NCBI GenBank assembly: GCA_945876185.1
Contig: CAMCMZ010000028.1
Span: forward strand, 1 to 45,505
Source of the DNA: Candidatus Kuenenia stuttgartensis
GTDB taxonomy: Bacteria; Planctomycetota; UBA11346
Reading direction: 5' to 3'
Length of the DNA: 45,505 nt
The translations under genes were made by a program, and so were the position numbers. Of the stretch, positions 34,775 through 42,955 are shown piece after piece. Below the pieces are notes generated by a model. The model was not told the origin of the DNA. It did not search any database and saw nothing but the letters and a program-made list of their open reading frames with translations. Within the stretch, counting starts at the first letter, position 1. The number at the start of each line of letters is the position of its first letter.

Positions 34775-34906
34775 GGCAGTTTCCTGGCGGCGAGGATGGG
34801 ACTACGGCAACGACAAGAACGGCGGAGCAGGACGGTGGCGACAGACGGCGGCGAAGGCTGGGGGCGCAGAATGGTGGAGAAGGTTAAGGCCTGGTGAGAG
34901 GTGGAA

Positions 34907-35407
34907 TCATGGGACGAACATCAGGATATGGTTGGTCATCAGGCGGTGGCGTTTGGCGTTGATGTCAATGCGGTCGAGGAGCCAGAGGATGGGATCAAGG
35001 TCGTGGCCGCGCGCCAGGGCCCAGTTGATGACGTCGAGGTTCTCGCCGCCATCGCCGAGGATGCTCGCGACCTGCTCCAGCACGGAAGTGCTGACGTGGT
35101 ATTCAACCGAGCGCCGGACGAGCAGACCGAAGTCGGCCTCGTCGAAGGCGCCCCAGCAGCGCCAGCCGTACAGATGCTCGATCAGGCGGGCGCGGACGAA
35201 GCCCTTCCAGTACCGTTCGACCCAGTCGCGCAGGCACCAGTCGCCTATATCGCGTCCGGCGTGCTCGCTCTCGATCCAGCGGTGGCGCTCCATCATCTGG
35301 AGGGCATGCGCGGTGAGCGAATGCACGGTCACGCCATCGGGACGCACCTGATCGGTGGCGAGGCGGCCTTCCGGCAAGTCGCTCAGCTGGGTCGGGCAGG
35401 CGATCAT
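34907..35407 (-). CDS. Hypothetical protein coupled to glgC
   Basis: This is a 166-residue protein rich in Trp and His ('WIESEHAGRDIGDWCLRDWVERYWKGFVRARLIEHLYGWRCWGAF'), probably all-helical and cytoplasmic. I do not recognise the family. Its ATG at 35407 overlaps the glgC stop in the sequence ATGA, so it is translationally coupled to ADP-glucose pyrophosphorylase and probably works with it or in glycogen metabolism. The 132-base gap to the DUF4912 gene downstream holds no obvious terminator. Confidence 0.7.
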   Translation of the reverse strand: MIACPTQLSDLPEGRLATDQVRPDGVTVHSLTAHALQMMERHRWIESEHAGRDIGDWCLRDWVERYWKGFVRARLIEHLYGWRCWGAFDEADFGLLVRRSVEYHVSTSVLEQVASILGDGGENLDVINWALARGHDLDPILWLLDRIDINAKRHRLMTNHILMFVP

Positions 35408-36663
35408 CGGTGGATGGGCTCAACCACCTGATGCTTGGAGATCACCACCAGCCCCGACTCAGTGATGGAGAACCGCTTGGCGTCGTCGTCCGCGTTGTAG
35501 CCGATCACATCGTTGGCGGGGATGCGCACATGCTTGTCGATGATGGAACGCCGCACTCGCGCGCCGCGGCCGATCTCGACGTCTTCGAGCAGGATGCTTT
35601 CGTGCACCTCGCTGAACGAATTGATGCGGCAGGACTTGCCGATGATCGAGTTGATCACCGTGGCACCGGAGATGATCGAGCCTTCGCACACCACCGACTG
35701 GATGGCCTGGCCGACCCGGCCCTCGGCGTTGTGGACGAACTTGGCCGGCGGCAGGTTGTTGGGCTCGCTGCGGATCGGCCAGTCCTGGTTGTAGAGATCC
35801 AGCTGCGGCGCCACCGCGCGCAGGTCCATCGCCGCCTCGTAAAAGGCATCGAGCGTCCCGACATCGCGCCAGTAGCAGTCGTTGAGCACGTTGGCCGAAC
35901 CAGGGATGCGGTTGAGGAAGAAGTCCCAGGCGTAGAGCTTTTTGCCGGAGGCGAGCATGGCCGGCAGCACGTTCTTGCCGAAATCATGGTCGCTTGCCGC
36001 ATCCTCGCTGTCGGAGCGCAGGTGGTCGATGAGCGGATTGCGGCTGAAGACGTAGTTGCCCATCGACACCAGGGCCTGGTCCGGCTTGTTCGGGATCGGG
36101 GTCGGATTGGCGGGTTTTTCCTGGAAGCCGATGATCTTCCAGTCGGCATCGACCTGGATGACTCCGAACTGACTCGCCTCGGCGATCGGCACCGGGATGG
36201 CGGCGATGGTGGCGTCGGCGCCTTTCACCTTGTGGAAGTCGACGAACTGGGCGACGTTCATCTTGAAGATGTGGTCGCCGCCGAAGATCGCGAGCATGTC
36301 CGGCATGTGGTCGGTGATCAGGTTCATGTTCTGCCAGATCGCGTCCGCCGTGCCCTGGTACCAGTGCGCGCCGGTGCGCTGCTGCGCCGGCACCGGGACG
36401 ATGAAGTGGTCGGGCAGGATGCGGCCCAGGTTCCAGGTGGTCTGGAGGTGCTCGCTCAGGCTCTGGCTCTTGAACTGGGTCAGCACGTAGATGCTGTAGA
36501 TGCGCGAATTGATGAAATTCGACAGGACAAAATCGATGATGCGGTATTTGCCGCCGAACGGCACCGCCGGCTTGGCGCGGTCGCGGGTCAGCGGTTCAAG
36601 GCGGGTGCCTTTGCCGCCGGCCATGATGATGGCGAGGACGCGGGAGGAGAGACGATGGGGCAT
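35404..36663 (-). CDS. glgC: Glucose-1-phosphate adenylyltransferase
   Basis: This enzyme makes ADP-glucose from glucose 1-phosphate and ATP, the committed step of bacterial glycogen synthesis. The 419-residue protein shows 'IIMAGGKGTRLEPLTRDRAKPAVPFGGKYRIIDF', 'QGTADAIWQNM' (ATP-binding), 'FGGDHIFKM', 'GFQEKPANP' and 'YWRDVGTLDAFYEA', followed by the left-handed beta-helix C-terminal domain ('SIISGATVINSIIGKSCRINSFSEV'). ATG 36663 is chosen because it opens directly into the conserved 'RVLAIIMAGG'; the longer upstream frame is antisense to ppc. It is the first gene of a unit with the coupled hypothetical and perhaps the DUF4912 gene. It is divergent from ppc. Confidence 0.96.
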   Translation of the reverse strand: MPHRLSSRVLAIIMAGGKGTRLEPLTRDRAKPAVPFGGKYRIIDFVLSNFINSRIYSIYVLTQFKSQSLSEHLQTTWNLGRILPDHFIVPVPAQQRTGAHWYQGTADAIWQNMNLITDHMPDMLAIFGGDHIFKMNVAQFVDFHKVKGADATIAAIPVPIAEASQFGVIQVDADWKIIGFQEKPANPTPIPNKPDQALVSMGNYVFSRNPLIDHLRSDSEDAASDHDFGKNVLPAMLASGKKLYAWDFFLNRIPGSANVLNDCYWRDVGTLDAFYEAAMDLRAVAPQLDLYNQDWPIRSEPNNLPPAKFVHNAEGRVGQAIQSVVCEGSIISGATVINSIIGKSCRINSFSEVHESILLEDVEIGRGARVRRSIIDKHVRIPANDVIGYNADDDAKRFSITESGLVVISKHQVVEPIHR

Positions 36664-36699
36664 GGAAAGGTATCCGCAGGTGGCGTTGGGATCGACCGT

Positions 36700-36728
36700 A
36701 GCATACACGCGGAACCTGTCCACGTCAC
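36700..36728 (-). promoter_or_regulatory. Candidate glgC promoter
   Basis: On the minus strand GTGACG (36728-36723) and TATGCT (36705-36700) are separated by 17 bases, about 37 bases before the glgC start. The match to consensus is moderate. A perfect 12-bp palindrome GCCACGCGTGGC (36773-36784) lies further upstream in the shared glgC/ppc region and could be an operator. Confidence 0.35.
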
Positions 36729-36838
36729 CCTGGCGACCCCCGTCCAATCCCAGGGTCTTGCCCGACTTGACAGCCACGCGTGGCGACTCCGCCCAGGCGA
36801 ATCTTGCGTAATTCGCGGATGGCGACGATGGTGCCACC

Positions 36839-39673
36839 ATGCCCGGCACCCCAAGCAACGATTCCGCCTTCAGCAAGAGTGACCGCGACCTGGAATTCAT
36901 GATGAGCTGCTTCCGCCAGGTCCTGGCCGAGCAGGGTCGCGACGACCTGGCGCGCTCGTTGCCCTGGGGCGGGACGGCCGGGGCCGACTGCGCCCAGCGC
37001 GACCCCCAGACCTTGTCGATCGCGTTCCAGCTCCTCAACATGGTCGAGGAAAACGCCGGGGTGCAGGCACGCCGCAGCCGCGAGGCCGGACGCGGGGCGG
37101 CGTCTGAACCCGGCAGTTGGGGCCATGCTTTCGTCACCCTGGCCAAGGCGGGCGTGGCGCCGGCGGACATCGCCGCCGCATTGCCGCTGATCCGCGTCGA
37201 ACCGGTGCTGACCGCGCACCCGACCGAGGCCAAGCGCAGCACGGTGCTCGGTCTGCATCGCGATCTCTACCTGCGCCTGGTCCGGCGCGAGAATTCGATG
37301 TGGACCCCGGCTGAGCAGGCACGCATTCGCGAGGAGATCCTCGCCTGCCTGGAGCGCCTCTGGCGCACCGGCGAGATCCGCACCAGCCGGCCGCAGGTGG
37401 CGGATGAACGTCGCAACGTCCTGCATTACCTGCGCGACGTCTTTCCCGATGTCGTCGCCGGGCTCGATGGTCGCCTGCGCGAGGCCTGGGTCGAGGCCGG
37501 TTTCGATCCCGCCCTGCTCGATCCCCCGGGCCAGCCCTCGCGTCTGCCGAACCTGACTTTTGGGACGTGGGTCGGCGGCGACCGCGACGGCCATCCGCTG
37601 GTCACGCCCGAGGTCACCGCCGACACCCTGGCGGAACTCAGAGATGGAGCGCTGGCCGTCCAGGCCGCGATGCTGCGCCGTCTCGGCGAACGCCTGAGCC
37701 TGTCCGAACGCCGGCAGGCGCCCCCGGCCGAACTCGCCACCGCCATCGTGCGCTTGGCGGAACTCCTCGGCGATGCCGGCGTGTTGGCGCTAGAGCGCAA
37801 CCCGCAAGAGCCCTGGCGCCAGTTCGTCAACCTGCTGGCGCTGCGCCTGCCCCGGCCCGGCGCGGCGGAGGCCGAACCGACCCAGTACGCGGATGCCCAG
37901 CAATTCGCCGAGGATCTTGCGCTGCTTCGGCGCAACCTGGATGCGGTCGGCGCGCGCCGCCTGGCCCTGGCCGAGGTCGCTGCGGCCGAGCGCGCGGTGG
38001 CGACCTTCGGCTTCCACCTTGCGACCCTCGACCTGCGTCAGGGCAGCGCGATCCACGACCTCGCGCTCGCCGATCTGCTTGCCACCGCCGGCATCACCGC
38101 CGTCGACTGGCCGCAGTGGAGCGAGAAGGAGCGCCTCGCCCTGCTCGACAGCGAACTCCGCACGCCCCGGCCGCTGGTGCACGGCGACGCCGTCCTGCCG
38201 CCGCGCGCCGCGCTGGTCGTCGACGCCATGCGCGTCTGCGCCCGCCACGCTCGCGCGCACGGCCGCAGCGGCCTTGGCGCGCTCATCGTCAGCATGACCC
38301 GCTCGCTGTCCGACCTATTGACCGTGTACGTCCTCGCGCGCGAGGCCGGCCTCGCGACCTGGGTCACGGACAACTTGCCAGACGGCGTCGGTCCCGGCCT
38401 CGCCTGCGCAATGAAGGTGGTGCCGCTTTTCGAGACCATCGCCGACCTGCAAGGCAGCCCGGCGATCCTGCGCGCGTTCCTCGCCCATCCGATCACCCGG
38501 CGCACCCTGGCCTTGCATGCCGCGCGGCATACCCGTGCTGGCGATGCTGGGAACTGCCAGCCGACCCAGCAGGTCATGCTCGGCTATTCGGATTCCTGCA
38601 AGGATGGCGGCATTCTCGCCAGCCTGTGGCATCTGCATCTCGCCGAGGCCGAACTCGCCCGCGTTGCCTCCGAGGCCCACCTTGGCATCCGCTTCTTCCA
38701 CGGTCGCGGCGGTTCGGTTTCGCGCGGCGCCGGTCCGACCCATCGTTTCCTTGAGGCGCTGCCGCACGGTTCCCTCGGCGGCGATTTCCGTCTGACGGAA
38801 CAAGGCGAGGCGATCGCGCAGAAGTACGCCAATCCCCTCACCGCCAGCCACCACCTGGAACAGCTCCTCGCCGGCACCGCCGCCACCACCGTCCGCCATC
38901 GCCGGCCGGCCGGCGACCTGCCCGCCGGATCGACGCACGGCCTGGAAGAGATCTTCTCGCGCCTCGCGGACGCCAGCCGGCAGGCCTACGCCGACCTCAT
39001 CGCCAGTCCCGGCTTCATCGCCTATTTTCTCACCGCGACCCCGATCGATGTGCTCGAACATGCCGCGATCGGCTCGCGCCCGAGTCGCCGCACCGGCGCC
39101 CGCACCCTCGCCGACCTGCGCGCCATCCCCTGGGTCTTTGCCTGGAACCAGTCGCGCCACTACCTGCCCGGCTGGTTCGGCGCCGGCACCGGCCTCGACC
39201 TCCTGGCGACCAATCATCCGGCCGACCTCGCCCGCCTGAAGGACGCCCTTGGCCATTGGCCGTTTCTGCGCTACGCCCTGGAAAATGTCGAGGCCAATCT
39301 GAGTTCGGTCGATCCCGGCCTGGTCCGCGAATACGCCGCCCTGGTGCCTGATACCAACCTGCGCGATGGATTTCTCGACCGCATCCTGGCCGAGCACGCC
39401 CGCACGCGTGCCCGCCTCGACGAGATCTTCGGCTGCACCCTCGCCCAGCGTCGGCCCCGACTGCATCGCACCCTCGCCCTGCGCGAACCGGGCTTGAAGG
39501 TTTTGCACCGGCATCAGATCGATCTGCTGGGCCGCTGGCGTGCAGCCCGCGCTGCTATTTCACCTGGCGGGGCCAGCGCCAATGGCGGGAGCACCGCCAC
39601 CGCCGACGACCTCCTGCAGCAACTGCTGCTCACCGTCAACGCCATCGCCTCGGGCCTGCGCTCCACCGGCTGA
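36839..39673 (+). CDS. ppc: Phosphoenolpyruvate carboxylase
   Basis: This cytoplasmic enzyme carboxylates phosphoenolpyruvate to oxaloacetate to refill the TCA cycle. The 944-residue protein is of normal bacterial length (about 880-950). Visible motifs are 'VLTAHPTEAKRSTVL' with the catalytic histidine (H127), 'VGGDRDGHPLVTPEVT', 'MLGYSDSCKDGG' (K588), 'FFHGRGGSVSRGAGPTH' (catalytic arginine and glycine-rich loop), and 'VFAWNQSRHYLPGWFGAG'. Many bacterial enzymes end in a Gly at the C-terminus; this one ends 'LRSTG'. The start at ATG 36839 is reasonable but has no strong ribosome-binding site. It is divergent from glgC (175 bases between starts). Confidence 0.97.
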   Translation: MPGTPSNDSAFSKSDRDLEFMMSCFRQVLAEQGRDDLARSLPWGGTAGADCAQRDPQTLSIAFQLLNMVEENAGVQARRSREAGRGAASEPGSWGHAFVTLAKAGVAPADIAAALPLIRVEPVLTAHPTEAKRSTVLGLHRDLYLRLVRRENSMWTPAEQARIREEILACLERLWRTGEIRTSRPQVADERRNVLHYLRDVFPDVVAGLDGRLREAWVEAGFDPALLDPPGQPSRLPNLTFGTWVGGDRDGHPLVTPEVTADTLAELRDGALAVQAAMLRRLGERLSLSERRQAPPAELATAIVRLAELLGDAGVLALERNPQEPWRQFVNLLALRLPRPGAAEAEPTQYADAQQFAEDLALLRRNLDAVGARRLALAEVAAAERAVATFGFHLATLDLRQGSAIHDLALADLLATAGITAVDWPQWSEKERLALLDSELRTPRPLVHGDAVLPPRAALVVDAMRVCARHARAHGRSGLGALIVSMTRSLSDLLTVYVLAREAGLATWVTDNLPDGVGPGLACAMKVVPLFETIADLQGSPAILRAFLAHPITRRTLALHAARHTRAGDAGNCQPTQQVMLGYSDSCKDGGILASLWHLHLAEAELARVASEAHLGIRFFHGRGGSVSRGAGPTHRFLEALPHGSLGGDFRLTEQGEAIAQKYANPLTASHHLEQLLAGTAATTVRHRRPAGDLPAGSTHGLEEIFSRLADASRQAYADLIASPGFIAYFLTATPIDVLEHAAIGSRPSRRTGARTLADLRAIPWVFAWNQSRHYLPGWFGAGTGLDLLATNHPADLARLKDALGHWPFLRYALENVEANLSSVDPGLVREYAALVPDTNLRDGFLDRILAEHARTRARLDEIFGCTLAQRRPRLHRTLALREPGLKVLHRHQIDLLGRWRAARAAISPGGASANGGSTATADDLLQQLLLTVNAIASGLRSTG

Positions 39674-39724
39674 CCGCTATTCCGCCAGGATTTCCCCGCT
39701 GGAATTGCTGCTGTGCGCTGATGG

Positions 39725-39753
39725 TTGACTGCGCCGGATGCATCCGATACTCC
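39725..39753 (+). promoter_or_regulatory. Candidate tRNA-Leu promoter
   Basis: TTGACT (39725-39730) matches the -35 consensus at five of six positions. A weak -10 candidate, TACTCC (39748-39753), follows at 17 bases; GATACT overlaps it at 15 bases. It lies 38 bases before the tRNA. Confidence 0.35.
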
Positions 39754-39767
39754 CGCCCCTCCCACTT

Positions 39768-39851
39768 GCGCGGGTGGCGGAATTGGCAGACGCACTAGCT
39801 TGAGGTGCTAGCGAGGTAACACTCGTAGGGGTTCGAGTCCCCTCCTGCGCA
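39768..39851 (+). tRNA. tRNA-Leu (GAG)
   Basis: This is an 84-base tRNA with the long variable arm of leucine tRNAs. The acceptor stem is GCGCGGG/CCTGCGC (one G-T pair). The anticodon stem is CTAGC/GCTAG with loop TTGAGGT, anticodon GAG at 39802-39804. The T arm is AGGGG/CCCCT with TTCGAGT. The CCA end is not encoded. It marks the left boundary of the integrative element; its 3' half is the likely attachment core. Confidence 0.95.
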
Positions 39852-39859
39852 TACGACGG

Positions 39860-39892
39860 AACCCTTGGGTAATACCAAGGGTTTCTTCGTTT
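39860..39892 (+). terminator. Rho-independent terminator of tRNA-Leu
   Basis: AACCCTTGG (39860-39868) and CCAAGGGTT (39875-39883) form a perfect 9-bp stem with loop GTAATA, followed by TCTTCGTTT. It starts 9 bases after the tRNA. Confidence 0.8.
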
Positions 39893-39927
39893 CTGGAGAG
39901 TAGGAAAAAGGCGCCGCGCTAGCATTG

Positions 39928-39957
39928 GTTGGCTTATGTTGGCTTAAGTTGGCTTAT
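39928..39957 (+). repeat. Three tandem 10-bp repeats beside the integrase attachment region
   Basis: GTTGGCTTAT occurs at 39928-39937, GTTGGCTTAA at 39938-39947 and GTTGGCTTAT at 39948-39957, with no gaps. The 10-base period puts all three on one face of the helix. Between tRNA-Leu and the integrase, this is the place where arm-type integrase or excisionase sites are expected. Confidence 0.85.
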
Positions 39958-39993
39958 CCGGTGTTAGCGCGGCTGGGCGGAGCAGTGATAGCT

Positions 39994-40032
39994 AAGAAAA
40001 AAGCCAGCGGGGCTTCCCGCGAAGCCCCGCTG
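39994..40032 (-). terminator. Terminator of the integrase gene
   Basis: CAGCGGGGCTTC (40005-40016) and GAAGCCCCGCTG (40021-40032) form a perfect 12-bp stem with a 4-base loop. On the minus strand it is followed by a run of six T. It lies 15 bases past the integrase stop at 40048. Confidence 0.9.
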
Positions 40033-40047
40033 CCGCCCTGGATGTAG

Positions 40048-41283
40048 TCACGCCTTCGTGATCGTCGTGGACTGCCGTGTGGTTTGCTCAGAAGGCGAGG
40101 GGCAGTTGAGCCGGCTGATGTCCTCGTCGTAGGCCGTGAGATGGGCGTACAACTCGGTGACCTGCGCCGTGCTGTGACCCATCCAAGCCGCAATCTTGTA
40201 CAGACTGACACCGCGCTGGGCCAGGGTGCTGGCGAAGGTGTGACGCAGGGCGTGCGGGGTGATGATGCGCACGTCCAGGTTGGCCTCCTTCACCATCTCC
40301 TCGAATACATCGCGGAATTCCCAGCGATAACGCGCTCCGGGCCGGTAGCGCTTCTTCGGCGACAGGACGAACCCGGCTAGCTGGCGGTAACGCCGGAGGA
40401 TCACCAGAAGTTCATCGCAGATCGGGATCGCCCGAGGCTTGCTGGATTTCGTGGTGAAATTCTCAGTGTTCTCGACATGAGCGACCTTTTTCTCGATGTC
40501 GATGTTGCTCCAGGCCAGGGCGTTCAACTCCGCCTTGCGCAGGCCGAGGTAGACGCCGCAGGCGATCAGGAGGTGGTAGTCCTGGCCGCGCCGCTCCGCG
40601 ACATCGAGCAGGCGGTCGCGTTCGTGGGCGGTCAAGAAACGCGGCAGGCGTTTCGGCACCCTGGGTAACTTGATCCCGCTGGATGGATCCTGGATCAGCA
40701 GGCCATCCTTGACGGCCAGGCCACAGAGCGACTTGAGCTGAGCCACATGCTTGCGGACTGATTCGGCTGAAAGTCCCTCGGCCTGGACTTTGCCGATGGA
40801 TTCCAGGAGCAGGCCGGTGGTGATGCCGCTGACCGGAGTGGCGGGCGGGATAGTCCGTAGGATGGCCTGCCACCCGTACCGGTAGGTGGTCAACGTTGAG
40901 GCTCGGACGGCGGTCCGTGCCTGGGCCTCCATGCGGGTGACCAAATCGGAGATGGTGACAGAGCTGGCCCCAGATGAGCCCAGCGCCGATCGGACAGACC
41001 ATCCACCGGGCTCCCGAGCAAGGCGTTGATTCCACGCTTTAACGAGTTCAGTGTGGATATTGGTGACTCCGGCCTCGGTCGCGTGGGGAGCTGGCGGAAC
41101 AATGTAAATTTGTTGCTGCCGTTCCTTCATCTTCTTGTGAGGGAACAACCAGCGGAGCGTTTGCGCGGAACCGCGAACAATGAGTCCGACCTGATTGTCA
41201 CGTCCTGAGGCTTGTGAACGGAAATGAGCCGTTCCAAATGGCGTTGTGTAGCTTCCGAATGCAGACTTGGACCTGCGTGGCAT
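40048..41283 (-). CDS. int: Tyrosine recombinase / integrase
   Basis: This site-specific recombinase of 411 residues inserts and excises the element at tRNA-Leu. ATG 41283 (MPRRSKS) is chosen because AGGA lies 9 bases upstream; ATG 41298 is also possible. The N-terminal 85 residues are unusual and basic. A SAM-like core-binding domain follows (about 100-195, 'TLTTYRYGWQAIL', 'VRKHVAQLKSLCGLAV'). The catalytic domain shows R at about 249 ('YLGLRKAELNALAW'), H-x-x-R at about 344-347 ('PHALRHTFASTLAQRG'), the second H at about 370 ('WMGHSTAQVT') and the nucleophile Tyr at about 379 ('ELYAHL'). All catalytic residues are intact. It follows the excisionase-like gene on the same strand. Confidence 0.93.
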   Translation of the reverse strand: MPRRSKSAFGSYTTPFGTAHFRSQASGRDNQVGLIVRGSAQTLRWLFPHKKMKERQQQIYIVPPAPHATEAGVTNIHTELVKAWNQRLAREPGGWSVRSALGSSGASSVTISDLVTRMEAQARTAVRASTLTTYRYGWQAILRTIPPATPVSGITTGLLLESIGKVQAEGLSAESVRKHVAQLKSLCGLAVKDGLLIQDPSSGIKLPRVPKRLPRFLTAHERDRLLDVAERRGQDYHLLIACGVYLGLRKAELNALAWSNIDIEKKVAHVENTENFTTKSSKPRAIPICDELLVILRRYRQLAGFVLSPKKRYRPGARYRWEFRDVFEEMVKEANLDVRIITPHALRHTFASTLAQRGVSLYKIAAWMGHSTAQVTELYAHLTAYDEDISRLNCPSPSEQTTRQSTTITKA

Positions 41284-41300
41284 GGATACAATCCTCATGT

Positions 41301-41597
41301 TCAAAGGGTGGTGCCCGTCAGATTGCGGATGAAGTCGCGGACGCCTTCGGCGACGGCGAGGTCTGGATCTGCGGGCTGGTCAGGGGGTGGCGGTGCCGGC
41401 GGGTTGATCCCGCCCGGCGTCAACAGGGCGGCGACCTCGGCCTGCCGGAAGAGCAGGCGGCGCGTCGCCGCTGGAACAGGGTGCAGAAGTCCATCGCGAA
41501 CCCGGCGGCGGATCGACTTGACCGAACACCGCAGCCACCCCGCGACCTCATCGATCGTGAGCAGGGCCTGCGGTGATGCCGGGTCGGACGGATTCAC
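41301..41597 (-). CDS. xis: Excisionase-like helix-turn-helix protein
   Basis: This is a 98-residue DNA-binding protein. The N-terminal half is an excisionase/MerR-type winged helix ('LLTIDEVAGWLRCSVKSIRRRVRDG', then 'RRLLFRQAEVAALL'), and the remainder is Pro/Asp-rich. GTG 41597 is chosen as the start because it overlaps the stop of the preceding small gene as GTGA. Its stop lies just before the integrase start, the usual xis-int order. It probably binds the attachment region and directs excision; it might also repress the integrase promoter. Confidence 0.75.
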   Translation of the reverse strand: MNPSDPASPQALLTIDEVAGWLRCSVKSIRRRVRDGLLHPVPAATRRLLFRQAEVAALLTPGGINPPAPPPPDQPADPDLAVAEGVRDFIRNLTGTTL

Positions 41598-41812
41598 GGC
41601 CGTTGCGTTCCCAATTCGCCAGGGACGGCTTCCTTGCGCGCGCTCCGGGGCAGCAGTGCCGTCCGCGCCTGATGCGTGGCGCACGCCTGGTCGGCCTGCC
41701 GTCGGTGCTCGGCATCATGCTCGTAGAGGTATTCGTTGCAGGCGATCTCATCGGCCTCGGCGTCGATGTAGTCGCGCATCTCGTCCGTCATGTCGCCGTC
41801 GCAGCGACTCAT
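41594..41812 (-). CDS. Small acidic protein of the xis-int cascade
   Basis: This 72-residue protein starts at ATG 41812, which overlaps the stop of the previous gene as ATGA, and ends in a GTGA overlap with the excisionase-like gene. The first half is acidic ('DMTDEMRDYIDAEADEIACNEYLYEHDAEH'), which suggests a small regulator or DNA-mimic-like protein; the second half is basic. No family is recognised. The tight overlaps show co-translation with its neighbours. Confidence 0.55.
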   Translation of the reverse strand: MSRCDGDMTDEMRDYIDAEADEIACNEYLYEHDAEHRRQADQACATHQARTALLPRSARKEAVPGELGTQRP

Positions 41813-42003
41813 GAGCGGCGCCAGTCAGCACGGCGGGTCTGGCCGAGCCGGTTGAGCCATGTGGGTTGACCGAGGGGGAGGTCCTGGTCGGTGGCGGTAA
41901 GGACCAGGTTTGACTGGAGCCCGATGTCGGTACCGTGTCCGACGTAGTCGTGCTTGGATTTTACCAAGCGAATCACATTATAGTCTGGTAACGGCGGGAT
42001 CAT
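41809..42003 (-). CDS. Small hypothetical protein, first gene of the xis-int cascade
   Basis: This 64-residue protein starts at ATG 42003, with GGAGACC about 11 bases upstream. It is predicted to be alpha/beta ('YNVIRLVKSKHDYVGHGTDIG', 'LVLTATDQDLPLGQPTWLNRL') with a basic end. No family is recognised. It is the first gene of a set joined by ATGA and GTGA overlaps that leads to int; the region upstream holds the inverted repeat at 42060-42083 and the divergent repressor-like gene. Confidence 0.55.
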   Translation of the reverse strand: MIPPLPDYNVIRLVKSKHDYVGHGTDIGLQSNLVLTATDQDLPLGQPTWLNRLGQTRRADWRRS

Positions 42004-42059
42004 CGGCCGGGTCTCCGTATTGGACCTCGTAGCCGTACCAACCCGCGTTCTGGGTTTCC

Positions 42060-42083
42060 ATGTTACACCAGCCGGTTTAACAT
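42060..42083. promoter_or_regulatory. Operator-like inverted repeat between the repressor-like gene and the xis-int cascade
   Basis: ATGTTA (42060-42065) and TAACAT (42078-42083) are a perfect 6-base inverted repeat with a 12-base gap. It lies in the divergent region between the genes starting at 42003 (minus) and 42146 (plus), the expected place for binding by a phage-type repressor. Confidence 0.45.
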
Positions 42084-42145
42084 CCTGGCCACCTCCAGGA
42101 CCGCCTTTCGCTGGCCAAATCAACCGGAGTCGCAAGGCTGGCCGC

Positions 42146-42943
42146 ATGCCCGGGATAAAACAGACGTTGCTGAACCCTGTGCACGAAGACTTGGCCAATG
42201 CCGAGATGGCCGAGGATTTCCTTTGCCCGAGCGGCAAGCGCCGTTGGGCACGTCTTCATCTCGCGATTGCACACTGGCATCGCCTGGACCCAAAGGCCAA
42301 CAATCAGAGCACCCTGTCCAAGGCCATCAAGATCCGGCCGCCTCAACTGAGTTACGCCAGAAGCCCGCACCCAGAAGAGGATACCGATGGCAACAAACTT
42401 TCGCCCGAGAAGCATCGCGCCGCAGCCAAAATCCTTGGTGTCAATCCGGATTGGCTCGCCCAGGGCTACTCCGAGCATGGAAGCGAGGTCTGGCCTGACT
42501 GGACCGCCGAGGCAACCAAGCCCAGCCGCGCGACCCTAGCTGAAATCCTCATCGCCTACCTTGCCCAGGCGCAAATTGACCAACCGGTGCCCCAGATCGT
42601 GGCAGGCCTGCTGCAGCCCTATCGTGACGTGCTCGTGGCGGATCTCCCCCGCATTATTGCGGACTTCAAGGAACTCATCGCCTCGCCGTGGCCCAGCAAC
42701 GATCCGGATGATCAATGGCAGGCGGTGCGCACCTACCTGACCAATGAGCGATTGTCGGTGAATGCGTTCCTGGGCCGATTTCGGGTTGCGCTCCAATCGA
42801 TTTTCGCGTCCTTGGTGGCAGATCCGGCCCCGACGATGCCGCCCGGTCAGGTGTTGTTTGGCATGACCGCCGAACAGGTCGACCCAGAAATCCGGGTGCG
42901 AAGCTGGCTCCGGGAATTGGCGGCTCGCCTACCGCACCAGTGA
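42146..42943 (+). CDS. HTH repressor-like regulator of the integrative element
   Basis: This 265-residue protein starts at ATG 42146 (MPGIKQTLL), with AAGG 9 bases upstream; the frame is open further upstream but without support. Residues about 45-115 contain a Cro/CI-type helix-turn-helix pattern: 'NNQSTLSKAIKIRPPQLSYAR', then 'SPEKHRAAAKILGVNPDWLAQG', which matches the 'A-x-x-LGVxPxWLxxG' ending of phage repressors. The C-terminal 150 residues are helical and not recognised. It is the only plus-strand gene in this block and is divergent from the xis-int cascade, with an operator-like inverted repeat between them. It probably controls excision. Confidence 0.65.
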   Translation: MPGIKQTLLNPVHEDLANAEMAEDFLCPSGKRRWARLHLAIAHWHRLDPKANNQSTLSKAIKIRPPQLSYARSPHPEEDTDGNKLSPEKHRAAAKILGVNPDWLAQGYSEHGSEVWPDWTAEATKPSRATLAEILIAYLAQAQIDQPVPQIVAGLLQPYRDVLVADLPRIIADFKELIASPWPSNDPDDQWQAVRTYLTNERLSVNAFLGRFRVALQSIFASLVADPAPTMPPGQVLFGMTAEQVDPEIRVRSWLRELAARLPHQ

Positions 42944-42955
42944 CCACCCGTTTGG

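Noticed and set aside
36767-36772. Perfect TTGACA as a -35 box for ppc
   Set aside because: No acceptable -10 box is found 15-19 bases downstream; it also overlaps a palindrome and may be coincidence.
39860-40047. CRISPR array
   Set aside because: The short tandem units are 10 bp without spacers; no other regularly spaced repeats or cas genes are in the window.
41961-41991. TTACCA/TGGTAA inverted repeat as an operator
   Set aside because: It lies inside the start of the 64-residue coding sequence with a 19-base gap; short arms of this kind are expected by chance.
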